Shown here: positions 62,104-64,000 of the stretch, in pieces
Layout of the letters: each line of letters begins with the position of its first letter
Numbering within the stretch: position 1 is the stretch's first letter
Origin: Synechococcus sp. UW179A
GTDB lineage: Bacteria; Cyanobacteriota; Cyanobacteriia; PCC-6307; Cyanobiaceae
Length of the DNA: 64,000 bases
Reading direction: 5' to 3'
Assembly: GCF_900473965.1 (NCBI RefSeq)
Contig: NZ_UCNJ01000010.1
Location: 1 to 64,000, forward strand
Notes under the pieces: generated by a model
Seen by the model: the letters and a program-made list of their open reading frames with translations, nothing else
What the model was told of the DNA's origin: nothing
The model's database searches: none
Translations under genes and position numbers: made by a program

Positions 62104-63661
62104 TGCTGCTCCAGTCAGCTGGCTGAATCAAGGGGAACAGGGCGTCTTCCTGCTCCAGTTCCTCGAGCCATCCCTCTGGTAGTTGCTCTCGTCGCTCGAT
62201 CGCGGCGATCAACCGCCAGAAGCGTTCGAGGTGACGCTCGATGCGCTCTCGGGCTAGTTCCGTTGTGGTGCCTGCCCTGAGAATGAAACTCCAGTCCGAG
62301 GACTGAGCCAGTAGCAGTTCCCGCCCGGCCTGATGCAACAGACGAAGATCGAGTTCACTGCCCACACCGCGGCTGCAGCGATCCACCATCACTCGACCTG
62401 CTCGGCTCCATTCAGGAATGATCCAGGCGTTGGTTTCGTTGAGCCAATAATCGTGAAAGCCACCCCTGCCCCAGCTGGAAGGGCAGGGATCGCAGATCTG
62501 AAGATTCGGTTGGGCGTTCAGGACGCCACGCAGGCTTGTGAATCGGATGTTCTGTTCTGGTGCCTGGCGGAATAGTTCAGCCAGAAAACCAGGACCCTCA
62601 AACCACCAGTGGCCAAAGAGCTCAGCATCAAAAGGTGCTACGAGCAGAGGTTCGATGGCCATGCCCTTGCCCAGTCGATTGAGTTGTTGCCGTCTGCCCG
62701 CTAGGAAATGCCGGGCATGGTCACGGGTGCGTTCGATCGCTCGTTGAGGCTGGTAAGGCTGTTTGCCATCCAGGCCTCCGGCAGGATCGCTGACCCGGTG
62801 CAACTTCAGTCCCAGTGGACGCTGGGCCGGCAGACCCATGGCTTCGATCTGTTCAGCTGGCAGATCCCAGCCCAGATCCCTGTGAAATTCCCGATACCAG
62901 GGATCGCCTGGATAGCCATCCTTCGCTGACCAGACCGGCAGGGTGGCATCACTATCGCGACCGAAGAAGGCCACCCCCTGACGGCTCACAATCGGTGCAT
63001 AAACCCCGTAACGCGGGCGCGGTTGGGCATGCAGAAGTCCGTGCCCATCGAGGACGGCGTAGCGCAGCCCTGCATCGCGCATCCAACGATCCAGTCCTTC
63101 GTAGTAAGCGCATTCGGGCAGCCAGATGCCAAGAGGCCTCTCTCCCAGCAATCTGTGGTGCTCTCTAACGGCAGTTCGCAACTGAGCACGCACCACCTCT
63201 GGATGCTCTCTCAGCAGTGGTAGATACCCATGGGTCGCTCCACAGGTGAGCAGATCGAGAACGCCCTGGCGCTGGAGTTCTGAGAAGCGTGGAATCAGGT
63301 TGCCGTCACAGCGTTGCCAGGCTGCGAGGTGGCGCTGGAAGCTGCTGGTCAAATGCTCCGCTGCCGCTCGACGGTCAGCTGGGGCATGGTGCAACAGGTT
63401 GAGTCGCGCTTCGATCCAGGCAGGAAAACGTTGTCTGAGAGTGGGATCCGCCAGTAGTGACAGCAGGGTCGGCGAAAGCCCCATGGTCAGCTGTGGGCTC
63501 TGCCCCGGATCGGCAGCAGCACTCTCGAGCGTTTCTAGCAGGGGCAGATAGCACTCGATCAACGCCTGGAAGAACCAGTCCTCTTCAAGCGAGTGAGCTT
63601 CCGCGCCGCGGACGAACGGCAGATGGGCGTGCAGAACAAGAGCCAGTGCCCCGTTGGCCAC
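62093..63661 (-). CDS. Glycoside hydrolase family 57 (1,4-alpha-glucan branching enzyme-like)
   Basis: A 522-residue GH57 protein. It opens GALALVLHAHLPFVRGAEAH, the nucleophile Glu is in GIWLPECAYYEGLDRWM, and the acid Asp is in APFDAELFGHWWFEGPGF. The C-terminal DUF1957-like helical domain ends in a Glu-rich stretch. Such enzymes form alpha-1,6 branches in glycogen. ATG start is at 63661. It converges on crtL and is divergent from leuA. Confidence 0.9.
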   Translation of the reverse strand: MANGALALVLHAHLPFVRGAEAHSLEEDWFFQALIECYLPLLETLESAAADPGQSPQLTMGLSPTLLSLLADPTLRQRFPAWIEARLNLLHHAPADRRAAAEHLTSSFQRHLAAWQRCDGNLIPRFSELQRQGVLDLLTCGATHGYLPLLREHPEVVRAQLRTAVREHHRLLGERPLGIWLPECAYYEGLDRWMRDAGLRYAVLDGHGLLHAQPRPRYGVYAPIVSRQGVAFFGRDSDATLPVWSAKDGYPGDPWYREFHRDLGWDLPAEQIEAMGLPAQRPLGLKLHRVSDPAGGLDGKQPYQPQRAIERTRDHARHFLAGRRQQLNRLGKGMAIEPLLVAPFDAELFGHWWFEGPGFLAELFRQAPEQNIRFTSLRGVLNAQPNLQICDPCPSSWGRGGFHDYWLNETNAWIIPEWSRAGRVMVDRCSRGVGSELDLRLLHQAGRELLLAQSSDWSFILRAGTTTELARERIERHLERFWRLIAAIERREQLPEGWLEELEQEDALFPLIQPADWSSINA

Positions 63662-63790
63662 TTTTCCGTCCCATCAACCGTGTGAATGTACCGGGATTTC
63701 TGGCGGGATTTACAAGATTGCCACTGGCTTACTCGCTTAGAGTGGTCTTACTCATAGTCATTCCGACTAAATCGCGTCGAGGCTTTTGCC

Positions 63791-64000
63791 ATGGCCCACG
63801 ACCCAGGCCGCGTTTTGATCTTCGACACCACCCTCAGGGATGGTGAACAATCACCGGGAGCCAGTCTCAATCTTGAGGAGAAACTGGCGATCGCGCAGCA
63901 GCTGGCGAGACTGGGCGTTGATGTGATCGAGGCGGGTTTTCCCTTCGCGAGTCCTGGGGACTTCGCAGCTGTCCAGCGCATCGCCCAGCAGGTCGGTGGA
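63791..64000 (+). CDS. leuA: 2-isopropylmalate synthase, N-terminal part (cut by window edge)
   Basis: The first 70 codons of 2-isopropylmalate synthase, the first enzyme of leucine biosynthesis, using acetyl-CoA and 2-ketoisovalerate. The catalytic/metal motif [17 protein letters not shown] starts near residue 11, followed by [19 protein letters not shown]. About 130 bases upstream separate it from the divergent GH57 gene and should contain its promoter. The rest lies beyond the window. Confidence 0.97.
   Translation, partial: MAHDPGRVLIFDTTLRDGEQSPGASLNLEEKLAIAQQLARLGVDVIEAGFPFASPGDFAAVQRIAQQVGG

Noticed and set aside
1-64000. tRNA, rRNA and CRISPR arrays
   Set aside because: Read through for cloverleaf-type T-loops, rRNA cores and regularly spaced repeats; none was convincing. 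GGTTCGA-like strings found (for example near 15842 and 21369) are within coding sequences.

Overview
The window is a stretch of a marine picocyanobacterial chromosome, almost certainly a marine Synechococcus. The evidence is the gene content and order: psbD divergent from ycf4, two small cytochrome b6f subunits (petM, petG), chlI for chlorophyll synthesis, crtL next to gyrA, an NTRC-type thioredoxin reductase, and the sRNA Yfr1 between trxA and guaB, an arrangement known from Prochlorococcus and Synechococcus. Most of the window is moderately GC-rich, densely packed core genome with many 1-4 nt stop/start overlaps. No rRNA, tRNA, complete insertion sequence or CRISPR array was seen.

Layout. 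1-9 kb: start of psbD (minus, cut by the window edge), ycf4, a cyclophilin lipoprotein, ilvH, a hydrolase, Trm1, petM, a Ycf39-like protein, an arsenite-methyltransferase-like protein, an RsuA-family pseudouridine synthase coupled to a Nif11-like peptide, an IF-1-like protein and NTRC. 9-21 kb: a helicase without a standard start codon, pntA1-pntA2-pntB transhydrogenase, a YheT-type hydrolase with a 36-bp palindrome in its coding sequence, dxr, a sodium-dependent symporter, DUF2721 and cysS. 21.6-24.2 kb: an AT-richer accessory patch with a probable integrase fragment and two secreted or anchored proteins of unknown function. 24-29.6 kb: polA, a membrane fusion protein and ychF.

29.6-34.1 kb: a second AT-richer accessory region with a 0.75-kb spacer, a secreted unknown, a Prx5-like peroxiredoxin, and a cysteine hydrolase next to a PAS-histidine kinase-receiver hybrid. 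34-43 kb: a SemiSWEET transporter, Coq4-like protein, MFS transporter, DUF1400 esterase, an oligopeptide ABC permease and binding protein, and homoserine dehydrogenase. 43-49 kb: sufE, MTHFS, a methyltransferase and many very small proteins, including DUF2973, a candidate NblA-like protein and LapA. 49-54.3 kb: a minus-strand run cytM, trmH-type, serine hydrolase, DUF3370, chlI, ruvC. 54.3-64 kb: petG overlapping rsmD, then hisH, trxA, Yfr1, guaB, a CAAD protein, gyrA-crtL, a GH57 enzyme and the start of leuA.

Functionally the window combines photosynthetic electron transport and its assembly (psbD, ycf4, Ycf39, petM, petG, cytM, chlI, crtL), NADPH and thiol redox (pntAB, NTRC, trxA, peroxiredoxin), amino-acid and nucleotide synthesis (ilvH, hom, hisH, leuA, guaB) and DNA/RNA maintenance (polA, gyrA, ruvC, Trm1, RsmD, TrmH). 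Most novelty lies in the two AT-richer patches, the small-protein region at 45.5-49 kb, two genes lacking a normal start codon, and short structured DNA elements. I found no clearly new multi-gene system. The best candidates for follow-up are the hybrid kinase/cysteine hydrolase pair, the Nif11-pseudouridine synthase coupling and the three-hairpin intergenic region at 48.5 kb.
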